A DNA stretch of 34,528 nt from an uncultured Saprospiraceae bacterium (GTDB taxonomy: Bacteria > Bacteroidota > Bacteroidia > Chitinophagales > Saprospiraceae). The stretch lies in the NCBI GenBank assembly GCA_937995755.1, contig CALKJD010000151.1, positions 1 through 34,528 on the forward strand, given 5' to 3'. The position numbers and the translations under genes are program-made. Shown piece by piece: positions 8,621 through 17,133 of the stretch. The first letter of the stretch is position 1; each line of letters opens with the position of its first letter. The notes under the pieces are model-generated. The model saw only the letters and a list, made by a program, of their open reading frames with translations. It did no database searches and was not told where the DNA came from.

Positions 8621-10015
8621 CTAAAGTCCCTTTGTCATCTTTTCTGGCTTAACCCATTGGTCATATTCCTTCTCTGTTAGTAGCCCTAGATCTAGCGCTG
8701 CTTGCTTGAGAGTTGTACCTTCTTTATGAGCTTTCTTTGCGATTGATGCTGCATTATCATATCCAATCTTAGTGTTTAGTGCCGTTACGAGCATAAGACT
8801 GTTATTAAGGTTCGCTTCTATATTTTCATAGTTTGGCTCTAATCCTTCTGCACAGTTATCGTTAAAGCTTGTACAAGCATCACCGATCAACCTCGCTGAC
8901 ATCAAGAAATTATATATCATCATCGGCTTGAACACATTCAATTCGAAATGCCCATTCATACCACCGATATTGATGGCTACATCATTACCCATTACTTGAG
9001 CCATAGCCATTGTTAATGCTTCTGACTGCGTAGGATTTACTTTTCCTGGCATTATAGATGATCCTGGCTCATTCGCTGGGATATTAAGTTCACCGATTCC
9101 ACATCTTGGACCAGATGCTAACATTCGGATGTCATTTCCTATTTTCATAAGAGAGACTGCTACTGTTTTTAATGCGCCATGTGTCTCTACAATAGCATCA
9201 TGTGCAGCTAATCCTTCAAACTTGTTAGTACCCGTTACAAATGGAAGTCCTGTAATATTGGCTATTTCTTTCGCCACTTTTTTAGCGTAACCTCTAGGTG
9301 TATTGAGACCAGTACCTACTGCTGTACCTCCAAGCGCAAGCTCTGACAAATGTGCTAGAGTATGCTCTATAGCTCTGATACCATGCTCTATTTGCGATGC
9401 GTATCCAGATAGCTCTTGACCAAGAGTCAAAGGTGTAGCATCCATAAAGTGCGTTCTTCCTATTTTCACCACTTTCATATACTCCACTGATTTAGCGTGA
9501 AGTGTATTTCTAAGTTTCTTAAGTCCAGGAATCGTTACATCTACTATCATCTGATATGCTGCGATGTGCATCGCAGTCGGAAATGTATCATTAGATGATT
9601 GTGATTTATTTACATCATCATTAGGATGTAGCGCTTTTTTATCATCAGTAAGACTCCCCTTCTTAATTACGTGACCTCTATTAGCGATTACTTCGTTGAC
9701 ATTCATATTAGACTGTGTTCCGCTACCTGTCTGCCAAACTACTAATGGAAATTGATCATCTAATTTTCCATCAATGATCTCTTTACAAACTTTCTCTATC
9801 AGAGTTGCTTTCGTCTTTGGTAATACACCCAATCCTGCATTAGTTCTTGCTGCAGCCATCTTGAGCACACCAAAAGCTTTGATCACTTCGATAGGCATAC
9901 GCTGACCTCCGATCTTAAAGTTTTCTGTAGATCTTTGAGTTTGCGGTCCATAGTACGCATCTGCTGGTACTTTGATATATCCTATGCTGTCTTTCTCCTT
10001 TCTAAATTTTGCCAT
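8621..10015 (-). CDS. fumC: Class II fumarate hydratase
   Basis: FumC reversibly hydrates fumarate to L-malate in the TCA cycle and is a cytoplasmic, iron-independent homotetramer. The 464-residue length is normal for the family. The signature [11 protein letters not shown] is at residues 318-328 and includes the catalytic loop serine. [10 protein letters not shown] lies at 97-106, [14 protein letters not shown] at 130-143, and the [10 protein letters not shown] segment with the catalytic His at about residue 189. Aspartase and argininosuccinate lyase share the fold, but the THFMDATP and [10 protein letters not shown] segments fit fumarase best. The start at 10015 gives the typical N-terminus leading into [10 protein letters not shown] -7 box lies 23-30 nt upstream. 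Its neighbours are unrelated; it looks like a stand-alone housekeeping gene. Confidence 0.97.
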   Translation of the reverse strand: MAKFRKEKDSIGYIKVPADAYYGPQTQRSTENFKIGGQRMPIEVIKAFGVLKMAAARTNAGLGVLPKTKATLIEKVCKEIIDGKLDDQFPLVVWQTGSGTQSNMNVNEVIANRGHVIKKGSLTDDKKALHPNDDVNKSQSSNDTFPTAMHIAAYQMIVDVTIPGLKKLRNTLHAKSVEYMKVVKIGRTHFMDATPLTLGQELSGYASQIEHGIRAIEHTLAHLSELALGGTAVGTGLNTPRGYAKKVAKEIANITGLPFVTGTNKFEGLAAHDAIVETHGALKTVAVSLMKIGNDIRMLASGPRCGIGELNIPANEPGSSIMPGKVNPTQSEALTMAMAQVMGNDVAINIGGMNGHFELNVFKPMMIYNFLMSARLIGDACTSFNDNCAEGLEPNYENIEANLNNSLMLVTALNTKIGYDNAASIAKKAHKEGTTLKQAALDLGLLTEKEYDQWVKPEKMTKGL

Positions 10016-10037
10016 TGTATTTTATTGTATTAGAATA

Positions 10038-10045
10038 CAAATGTA
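10038..10045 (-). promoter_or_regulatory. Bacteroidota -7 box upstream of fumC
   Basis: On the minus strand this reads TACATTTG, a perfect match to TAnnTTTG. It would place the transcript start about 15-18 nt before the fumC ATG. No clear -33 TTTG was found. Confidence 0.55.
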
Positions 10046-10195
10046 AGGATATCAGCCGTTTCCTCATTACATCATTGTCCTAAATAACAATTAAGTTAAT
10101 TCAGAGCGATTCTTGATGATTCCTCTCATCACTTTACTTTAAAAAGCCTATCCTTATCTTCTGTAATAGATTTCTTAGAAGTAAAGATTAATTTC

Positions 10196-11482
10196 ATGAA
10201 AAATAATTTCCTATTCTTGGCTATGTGTTTAGCATCTCTATGTAGCGCACAATCCTTACTTATAGATTTTGAATCCAACATCACCACTACTGATTTTATT
10301 GATTTTGATGGAGGGATGGCAACTGTCATAAATAACCCACATTCCAATGGAATCAACACGAGTAACACTGTCGCTCAAATCATTAGAAATGGTGGAGAAA
10401 TTTGGGCTGGAAGTAAGATCAACCTTACTAACAATTTAAATTTTTCAACAGATAATATTATTGCAATGAAAGTCTTTACTACAGCTCCAATAGGAACCGT
10501 TGTCAAATTTAAACTTGAAGGTAATGGAAGTGTAGAGAGAGATGCAACTACTACCACCACTAATCAATGGGAAGAACTATCGTGGGATTTTACTGGCACG
10601 ACTTCCGATTTCAATTCTGTAGTATTCATGTTTGACTTTGGTAGTATTGGCAATGGTACAGAGTCCTCTACATTTCTGTTTGATGATGTGCAGCAAATCT
10701 TTGGAGGTATACAGATCGACTTTCCTGTTGACTTTGAAGGCAATGAAATTAATTATGCTGTAACAGACTTTGGTGGCAATGTATCTAGTCGAGTATTAGA
10801 TCCTGAAAATGCAAACAATCATGTTATCCAATCTATTAAAACCAATGAAGCGGCCACTTGGGCTGGCACCACAATAGGTACTCCTGCAGGTTTTGCCACT
10901 GATCTACCATTGACGCTTACTGAATCTAAGATGACCGTAAGAGTTTGGTCTCCGGCTGCTGGAGTACCTATTAGGCTTAAGGTGGAAGATTCAAATGATC
11001 CCACACATACTTGCGAAACAGAAACAAAAACAACCGTTGCAGGCTGGGAAATGCTAGAGTTCGACTTCAACAATCAAGCGCCTGGAACAGAACTATTAAG
11101 CGTTGGATTACAAATGGGTTGGACTTTTAATATGGCTTCTATATTTTTCAACTTTGACACCCCAGGAGGTGAAGCTGGCGAGCAAACATATTACTTCGAT
11201 GATGTTACTTTTGGAAGTCAACCGTTGAGTACTTTCAATATTGACGAATTGGACATTGACGTCTCACCTAATCCAAGTTATGATATATGGAGAGTTCATT
11301 CATCTATGACTACTATCACTCAAGTAGAAATCTGGAATATGAACGGCACCCTTCTTGACAAGTATAGTGTAGATGAAAATAGTTTAGAAGTTTCATCAGA
11401 TAAATATCTACCAGGAATGTATCTTGCTAAGATAAGTACAGAACGAGGAACAGGAATATTGAGATTAATAAAGAGTCATTAA
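10196..11482 (+). CDS. T9SS-exported protein with two WAG-type carbohydrate-binding-like modules
   Basis: This 428-residue protein has a signal peptide (MKNNFLFLAMCLASLCSAQ) and two copies of a roughly 150-residue beta-sandwich-like module (residues about 20-170 and 171-341). It ends in a T9SS type A domain from about residue 352 (VSPNPSYDIW...GILRLIKSH). Each module follows the pattern xDFExN...F, V-NP, G-N-S, WAG, WSP or similar, W-E-L-FDF, and a final FDDV. The same module recurs in the T9SS protein at 14542 and the lipoprotein at 21674, so this gene belongs functionally to the polysaccharide locus. No glycosidase residues are seen; it is probably a secreted beta-glucan-binding protein (inference). 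It converges on the regulator gene with only 24 bp between the stops and no clear terminator. Confidence 0.82.
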   Translation: MKNNFLFLAMCLASLCSAQSLLIDFESNITTTDFIDFDGGMATVINNPHSNGINTSNTVAQIIRNGGEIWAGSKINLTNNLNFSTDNIIAMKVFTTAPIGTVVKFKLEGNGSVERDATTTTTNQWEELSWDFTGTTSDFNSVVFMFDFGSIGNGTESSTFLFDDVQQIFGGIQIDFPVDFEGNEINYAVTDFGGNVSSRVLDPENANNHVIQSIKTNEAATWAGTTIGTPAGFATDLPLTLTESKMTVRVWSPAAGVPIRLKVEDSNDPTHTCETETKTTVAGWEMLEFDFNNQAPGTELLSVGLQMGWTFNMASIFFNFDTPGGEAGEQTYYFDDVTFGSQPLSTFNIDELDIDVSPNPSYDIWRVHSSMTTITQVEIWNMNGTLLDKYSVDENSLEVSSDKYLPGMYLAKISTERGTGILRLIKSH

Positions 11483-11506
11483 TCTAGCTAATCACTAGGG
11501 AGCGTG

Positions 11507-14377
11507 TTAATACTCCACCATATACTTCCTCAATTTAATTCCGGTATCTAACTCCATTTTTTTACGCAATCTATATCTACCGATCTCCACTCCTCTTACC
11601 GAAATACCTAATAAGGGTGCGATCTCTTTCGTAGAGAGGCTCATGCGCAGATAGGCTGCCATTTTCTGATCTTTACGAGTCAGTTGTGGGTATTGTGATT
11701 TTAATCTTTTGAGAAAATCAGAATGCACTTGATCAAAATGCAAGCTAAAGCTTTCCCAATCATCTTCTAATCTTTCATCATCCGACAATACAGATATCAC
11801 TTTTTTCAATTCTTTTTTAGCTTCAGGATCTTTGACCTTTTTACGTACATTTTCTATTTCTGTACGAATTTTTTTGATCGTTTCATTTTTTTGCACAAGG
11901 TGAAGCGTAGACGATGCTAGTTGCGCATTTTTATGCGTAATCTCTGTTTCTAATTGCTGTGTCTTTAAAGCTTTTATCTCTTCTTCGGACTGCTGCTTTG
12001 CGAGTTGCAGTTCTTTAGTTTCTATCTTATACTTCTTACGAGGCACAAAATAAAGCAATAGAAATCCACTCATAAACGCCAAAGTATAAAACAACTTCGC
12101 TAAGGTAGAAAGGTACCAAGGCGCTTTGATTTTAAACCGATACGCCTTAGGTTGAGAAAGCCTTCCGTACATATCAGAAGTCTGCACCTCAAACACATAT
12201 GAACCATGAGACAGGTTATTATATTCTTTACTGATCTCACTTGTCCAATCTGACCATTCATCATCTAATCCTTTTAGTCTATATCTAAATTTTGATCGTG
12301 TATTATGATTGGAGCTATTAAATAAAAATCTGATCGCATTCTCATGAGAAAGTAATTCAACATCTTCTGTAGGGATAGTACCATAGCCAGAGTGAAGAAT
12401 ATGGTTATCTGCTTTGGCTAATCTGACTTCATGAATCTGTGCAGTGGGCGCGATATTGACACCATTACTAGCACTATTATATAAGATCACTCCTTTGTCC
12501 GTACATACAAGTATTCTCGTTGAATCCAATTCGTACAAGGTTTCGAATCCCCCCACAAATACATCATTGAGTTCAGGGTAGATATTTTTGATTGTGTCCT
12601 GATTATCTTCATCAATGCTGAAGTAGCCGACTTCATGTTCAGCGATATAGTATCCTTCGTCCATTAATCTTCGAACATTGTGATCATTGGCACCGATTAC
12701 ACGATAACTCATATCTTCTCTAAATACATTATCTGCTCTGTCAAAAGCATATACTCCTGTACTCGAGGCTACTGTAGGTATTCCATCTATATCGAATATA
12801 TAATTACTTAATCCGGAAGGTAAACCTGAGGCCTCACCATATTTCTCAACCGCTACATTATTAAATTGATCATTATGGGTCAGACGATATACTCCTCGAT
12901 AAGGGTGAGATACCCATACTTCATTTTCTCTAACTGATATCATGATACGCGAAGACTCTTCAAAACCTTCTAAAGTCTTATAATAAGTAGGCATTCCGTC
13001 ATTCCACTTATAGATATCTACTCCAGTGTATGTACCTACATAGAGATAATCCTCTTTGGTGGATATAAACTTCCACACTCCTTGTCTATCAGCTATTCTT
13101 CTTAATCCATCGTCTTCAAGTATGTACGGACCGTCATTATGACCAATTAAAACATGATCATTGATAACGTCCACTCCCCAAATCTGTCCATCAGATCCTG
13201 CTACCTTGGAGAATCCACTATGCATATATCTCGATCCTGAGATAGACAATTGTGTACTGTACAAACCTGAATTCGTACCGATATACAGTTGATCTTTATC
13301 AATAGCGATATCGTATGCTGAACTCTGCTCTTCACCATCTGGAGAAAATATTCTGACACGACTCGCTAAATCGAGCTTACTAATACCATTATTAGTTCCT
13401 GCCCATAAGTTACCATAAGCATCCGATACAAGAGATCTAACATTATTATTGATCAGATCATTAGACTTATCATAGACAGAAATCACATCTTGATTATTAT
13501 CTATGATCACAATACCTCCAAACTGGGTCCCAACTGCAATTTGATCATTGGAAATGGCTACTGCGCAATTGACCCTATTCCTCAGAAGAATATCAAAAGT
13601 AGCTTTCTTCACTGCTCTTACAATATTGTCTTCAATGATATACACCCCATCTTGCTCGGTAAATACCAATATTTCCTTTTCACCGAATGGAAGTACAGCT
13701 ACGATTTGACTTCCGAGTATAGGCAAGCCCTTCATTTCCATAGGTTGCTGTGAATCAATCGATACGATTCCTTGATTAATATCCGTATAATAGATTTCTC
13801 CATTAATCACATCTATAGATATTACTGGGTTTTTAGGTTCTATTACTTCAAAACCTTCACTTTCATGATATATAAACACCTTATTGGATGATCGCAGGCA
13901 TACTTTCATACCTACTGATGCACATTCCCAGACATCTTCGAGAGGTAAATGCTCAGCGGGTATTTCGTGCCTTATGGATATAAATTTTAATTCACCGATG
14001 GAATCCGCTTGGTAGTATCCTATCTCATCTTGTCCTCCTACGTATATTCTACCTGATTCCGCAAGGCAAATTGATCTTGCAATAGTTCTATTGGGCAACG
14101 TTTTTAGACTCCAGTCCACACCGTTGTAATCTATCAGTCCTGAGTTATTCGCTACGAGTACATTACCGTTATCCATAGAGACGATTGACCAATTTGCAGT
14201 TCCTGCCTTATAATCGTTTTTAGTAAAGGATTCTATGTAGGGATTACCCAAAGTTTCAAACTGAGAAAGTAAAAATAATGGCTGATGTAGTATAAAAACA
14301 ATGCACAATAAGCGAAAAACACTACCACAACCTACTGAATAACAATGAATTACTTTGATTTTAATAGATCCTACCAT
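11507..14377 (-). CDS. Membrane-spanning beta-propeller/Y_Y_Y/LuxR-type HTH regulator of the polysaccharide locus
   Basis: This 956-residue protein has an N-terminal signal segment (to about LLSQ, residue 37). A long periplasmic region of propeller-type repeats follows (VSDAYGNLWAGTNNGISKL is a typical two-component-regulator propeller blade). A Y_Y_Y domain (FRYRLKGLDDEWSDW) lies at about 694-752, one transmembrane helix at about 757-777, a coiled coil to about 880, and a C-terminal LuxR/GerE-like helix-turn-helix (STKEIAPLLGISVRGVEIGR) at about 899-941. There is no histidine kinase, ATPase or receiver domain. It is therefore a one-component relative of the hybrid two-component systems that control Sus loci: ligand is sensed in the periplasm and DNA bound in the cytoplasm. 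It sits back to back with the T9SS protein at 14542 and next to susC, so it is the likely local activator. A TACTTTTG box (14385-14392) lies only 8 nt before the ATG, so the mRNA may be leaderless. Confidence 0.88.
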   Translation of the reverse strand: MVGSIKIKVIHCYSVGCGSVFRLLCIVFILHQPLFLLSQFETLGNPYIESFTKNDYKAGTANWSIVSMDNGNVLVANNSGLIDYNGVDWSLKTLPNRTIARSICLAESGRIYVGGQDEIGYYQADSIGELKFISIRHEIPAEHLPLEDVWECASVGMKVCLRSSNKVFIYHESEGFEVIEPKNPVISIDVINGEIYYTDINQGIVSIDSQQPMEMKGLPILGSQIVAVLPFGEKEILVFTEQDGVYIIEDNIVRAVKKATFDILLRNRVNCAVAISNDQIAVGTQFGGIVIIDNNQDVISVYDKSNDLINNNVRSLVSDAYGNLWAGTNNGISKLDLASRVRIFSPDGEEQSSAYDIAIDKDQLYIGTNSGLYSTQLSISGSRYMHSGFSKVAGSDGQIWGVDVINDHVLIGHNDGPYILEDDGLRRIADRQGVWKFISTKEDYLYVGTYTGVDIYKWNDGMPTYYKTLEGFEESSRIMISVRENEVWVSHPYRGVYRLTHNDQFNNVAVEKYGEASGLPSGLSNYIFDIDGIPTVASSTGVYAFDRADNVFREDMSYRVIGANDHNVRRLMDEGYYIAEHEVGYFSIDEDNQDTIKNIYPELNDVFVGGFETLYELDSTRILVCTDKGVILYNSASNGVNIAPTAQIHEVRLAKADNHILHSGYGTIPTEDVELLSHENAIRFLFNSSNHNTRSKFRYRLKGLDDEWSDWTSEISKEYNNLSHGSYVFEVQTSDMYGRLSQPKAYRFKIKAPWYLSTLAKLFYTLAFMSGFLLLYFVPRKKYKIETKELQLAKQQSEEEIKALKTQQLETEITHKNAQLASSTLHLVQKNETIKKIRTEIENVRKKVKDPEAKKELKKVISVLSDDERLEDDWESFSLHFDQVHSDFLKRLKSQYPQLTRKDQKMAAYLRMSLSTKEIAPLLGISVRGVEIGRYRLRKKMELDTGIKLRKYMVEY

Positions 14378-14408
14378 ACTTCTCCAAAAGTATCAATAAT
14401 TTATGAAT

Positions 14409-14431
14409 GATGTAGTAAAGATGTAGTCAAA
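14409..14431. promoter_or_regulatory. Tandem 8-bp direct repeat in the divergent regulator/T9SS promoter region
   Basis: GATGTAGT occurs at 14409-14416 and again at 14420-14427, each followed by AAA or CAAA. The 11-bp period is one helical turn. Its position in the 164-bp region between the regulator and the gene at 14542 makes it a candidate operator for the HTH protein. The octamer was not found upstream of susC. Confidence 0.4.
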
Positions 14432-14541
14432 TCCTGTATTAGTCGCTTGATTATGCTGTATAATTGTCCAATAATTAATAGGGAAGAACCTAAAATGCAC
14501 CTATTCATTACTTAATCAATCATCTAACTAAACCTAAAAGA

Positions 14542-16941
14542 ATGAAAAAACATTTACTCTTTATTATGCTATTCTTAGGAATGGTAACTATCAATGCTCA
14601 GACCGTATTTGACTACGAGAGTCCTGAGACAACTATTATTTTTCAATTTTTTGGAGGTGCTCAAGATGGTGTCATTCTTGACCCTGTAGATAATCCTAAT
14701 CCAACTGGCATCAATACGAGTGCTACAGTATATCCATTTATAGAAATACCAACTGGACTAGATTGGGCAGGTGGATTTTCACAGCCTAATCCAATCGGTG
14801 GTATAGATGCTACTAATGGTGGCCAGGTATGTTTAGATGTTCACTTTGCAGAAGCAAATAGTCTTACTATGAAATTAGAGACAGGAGTAGAAGGTGATCC
14901 AACATGGGAACAAACCATACAGAACGACATCATCGGAGAATGGACTACTCTGTGCTACGACCTTACAATCGCTGGAGAAGGAAACGGTTCTAATGCTGTG
15001 GGGCAAGTATTTGCTAAGCTTGTTCTTTTCCACGGACTAGGAGAAGCGGCACCTGAAGAGCAAGTGATATACCTAGATAATATCAAGTTCCCAGAGGGAG
15101 GAGATATGGAAGAAATGTCAACTATCATATTAGATGCAGAGACTGCTGAGACTAGTACTGGCCTATTTCACTTTAGTAGTACGCTAGATGGTACGGTATT
15201 ACCACCAGTAGCCAATCCTAATATGTCTGGCATCAATGAGAGTGCGACCGTATTCGAACTGATCAAACCAACAGGGGCACAACCTTGGGCTGGAGCATAT
15301 ACGGACCCTAATCCAACAACTCCTGTGAATACAACTAGTGGAAAGATCTGTGTGGATGTGCACATGGATCATATAGGTACTATCTCTATTAAGTTAGAGG
15401 AATCTGCCAATGGCGGAGCGAATTGGATTCAAACTGTGCCTAACACCGTAGTCAATGAATGGGAAACATTATGTATTGATTTCTCCGCATTATCTATAGA
15501 AGATCCGGCCGCACCTGCGACTGGAGATGTATATTCAAAGATTGTATTCTTCGCTGACTTTCAAATGCCTGCAACAGATGTTGATGTAACTACTTATCTA
15601 GATAACATTGTAGTAGTTCCAGACAATACTCCACCCGTAGATGCAGAAGTCACTTTCTCTCTAGATATGAATTCTTATACAGAATCTTTCACCACACCTT
15701 ATGTGAGTGGTACTTTCAATAGTTGGTCAGGAGAGAGTAATCCATTATCTGACGAAGATGGCGATGGTGTCTGGACGACTACACTACCTATCCCTAATGG
15801 GACATATGAATACCTATTTACATTGGATAACTGGGTAGCTAAAGAAGAATTTTCAAGAACATCTGCATGTACCACTACATTTGACAATGGTGATGGACAA
15901 GTAAATACGAACAGGCTTGTAGCGATCAGTGGCGATGTTATGCTTCCTACGAATTGTTTCAGTAGCTGTTACGCATGTGGTGAAGAAGTAAATATCACTT
16001 TCAACCTCGCAGTTACGGAACCATCAGAATCTGGTGTTTGGTTAGCTGGTGGCGAAGATTTCGGTGCTCCAGGAGGAAACTTCCAGATGTCAGATGAAGA
16101 TGGAGATGGTGTATATTCTATTTCAGTAGCAAGAAACATTGGATATCAAGGCTATTATACATTTACTAATGGAATCAGCTACGACTTCAAGGAAAACATA
16201 GAAGGACAAGATTGTGCAAGACCTGAAAACTTCAATGACAGATTTCTTGATGCTGTAACTACTGAAACAACGATTACTACATGCTTTGGAGAATGTACAG
16301 TAGATACAAATTGTACTCCTCCTGCAGATCCTACAATGACTACATTCTCTGTAGATATGAACGAGGTATCTGAAGTGAGTGCTGAAGGTGTGTACATTAT
16401 CGGAGAATTTTCGAATTGGGGAGATATAGCTATGGAAGACGAAGATGCTGATGGAGTATGGACTGTCACTATTGCAATCGATAGAATTATGCACGAATAC
16501 AAATTTAAAAATGGGCTAGCTGGTGAAAATCAAGAGTCACTTGAAGCAGGAACATCTTGTACTATTACGACTACAGATGGACAGTTTACTAATAGAGTAA
16601 TAGATCTAACTGAAGCAGAAGATACCTCAGCAGCTGACTTAGTTTGCTATGAAAGTTGTGCGGCTTGTATGACCAACACTGATGATCTAGAGGCTAATAA
16701 TAATTTGATCAACCTCTACCCTACTATCACTCAAGATCTTATGTACTTAGATGTATTGACATCTTTTGACAATGGAACGGTACAAATCATCTCATTACAA
16801 GGTGAACTGATGAATACAATACTAATCGGAAATAATACTGTAGGTAATGCTATCAACGTAGCTAACTACCCACAAGGAACATATATGTTATCTCTTACGA
16901 CTGACTCTTTCAGAAGTACAAAGAGATTTGTAAAAATGTAA
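14542..16941 (+). CDS. T9SS-exported multi-domain glycan-binding protein: two WAG modules plus three E-set-like repeats
   Basis: This 799-residue protein starts with a signal peptide (MKKHLLFIMLFLGMVTINAQ). Two WAG-type modules follow (about 20-185 and 192-362, each with P-x-G-IN-S-ATV, WAG, W-TLC or W-ETLC, and a closing YLDNI). Three beta repeats of about 115 residues then start near 366, 482 and 596, with FNSWSG or FSNWGD, DEDGDGVW or DEDADGVW, and YEYLF or HEYKFKNG. They resemble E-set/CBM48-like or SusE-type starch-binding folds. A T9SS type A domain runs from about 722 (NLINLYPTITQ...KRFVKM). No catalytic residues are seen. It is probably a secreted polysaccharide-capturing protein of the beta-glucan locus; the ligand is inferred from the neighbouring GH16, GH3 and susCD genes. 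A terminator-like stem follows, separating it from susC. Confidence 0.82.
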   Translation: MKKHLLFIMLFLGMVTINAQTVFDYESPETTIIFQFFGGAQDGVILDPVDNPNPTGINTSATVYPFIEIPTGLDWAGGFSQPNPIGGIDATNGGQVCLDVHFAEANSLTMKLETGVEGDPTWEQTIQNDIIGEWTTLCYDLTIAGEGNGSNAVGQVFAKLVLFHGLGEAAPEEQVIYLDNIKFPEGGDMEEMSTIILDAETAETSTGLFHFSSTLDGTVLPPVANPNMSGINESATVFELIKPTGAQPWAGAYTDPNPTTPVNTTSGKICVDVHMDHIGTISIKLEESANGGANWIQTVPNTVVNEWETLCIDFSALSIEDPAAPATGDVYSKIVFFADFQMPATDVDVTTYLDNIVVVPDNTPPVDAEVTFSLDMNSYTESFTTPYVSGTFNSWSGESNPLSDEDGDGVWTTTLPIPNGTYEYLFTLDNWVAKEEFSRTSACTTTFDNGDGQVNTNRLVAISGDVMLPTNCFSSCYACGEEVNITFNLAVTEPSESGVWLAGGEDFGAPGGNFQMSDEDGDGVYSISVARNIGYQGYYTFTNGISYDFKENIEGQDCARPENFNDRFLDAVTTETTITTCFGECTVDTNCTPPADPTMTTFSVDMNEVSEVSAEGVYIIGEFSNWGDIAMEDEDADGVWTVTIAIDRIMHEYKFKNGLAGENQESLEAGTSCTITTTDGQFTNRVIDLTEAEDTSAADLVCYESCAACMTNTDDLEANNNLINLYPTITQDLMYLDVLTSFDNGTVQIISLQGELMNTILIGNNTVGNAINVANYPQGTYMLSLTTDSFRSTKRFVKM

Positions 16942-16953
16942 TTGATTTTGAGG

Positions 16954-16988
16954 CAAACTGGACCGTTTATAAATGGCGGTTCAGTTTG
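16954..16988 (+). terminator. Stem-loop between the T9SS protein and susC
   Basis: CAAACTGGACCG (16954-16965) pairs over 12 positions with CGGTTCAGTTTG (16977-16988), with one G-T wobble and an 11-nt loop. TTCATTTC follows, a moderate U-rich tail. It probably separates the upstream gene from the susC operon. Confidence 0.65.
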
Positions 16989-17044
16989 TTCATTTCAATT
17001 CAATGTCCGATCTTATAACAAGACTTACTGAATCAACTTTCTAA

Positions 17045-17068
17045 GAGAAAACAACAGCTGATTTTCTC
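17045..17068 (+). promoter_or_regulatory. Inverted repeat upstream of susC
   Basis: GAGAAAA (17045-17051) and TTTTCTC (17062-17068) are separated by 10 nt containing CAGCTG, about 65 nt before the susC ATG. It may be an operator or a 5'-UTR hairpin. Two 7-of-8 matches to the -7 consensus lie just downstream (17091-17098 and 17101-17108). Confidence 0.35.
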
Positions 17069-17133
17069 ATCTTATATTTATACTTTTAAGTAATCACTTA
17101 TATCTTTTAAAGCGATTATATAACAATCTCCAT

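Noticed and set aside
11483..11506. Possible terminator between the convergent genes ending at 11482 and 11507
   Set aside because: Only 4-bp arms (CTAG/CTAG, GGAG/CTCC) with no T-tract could be found.
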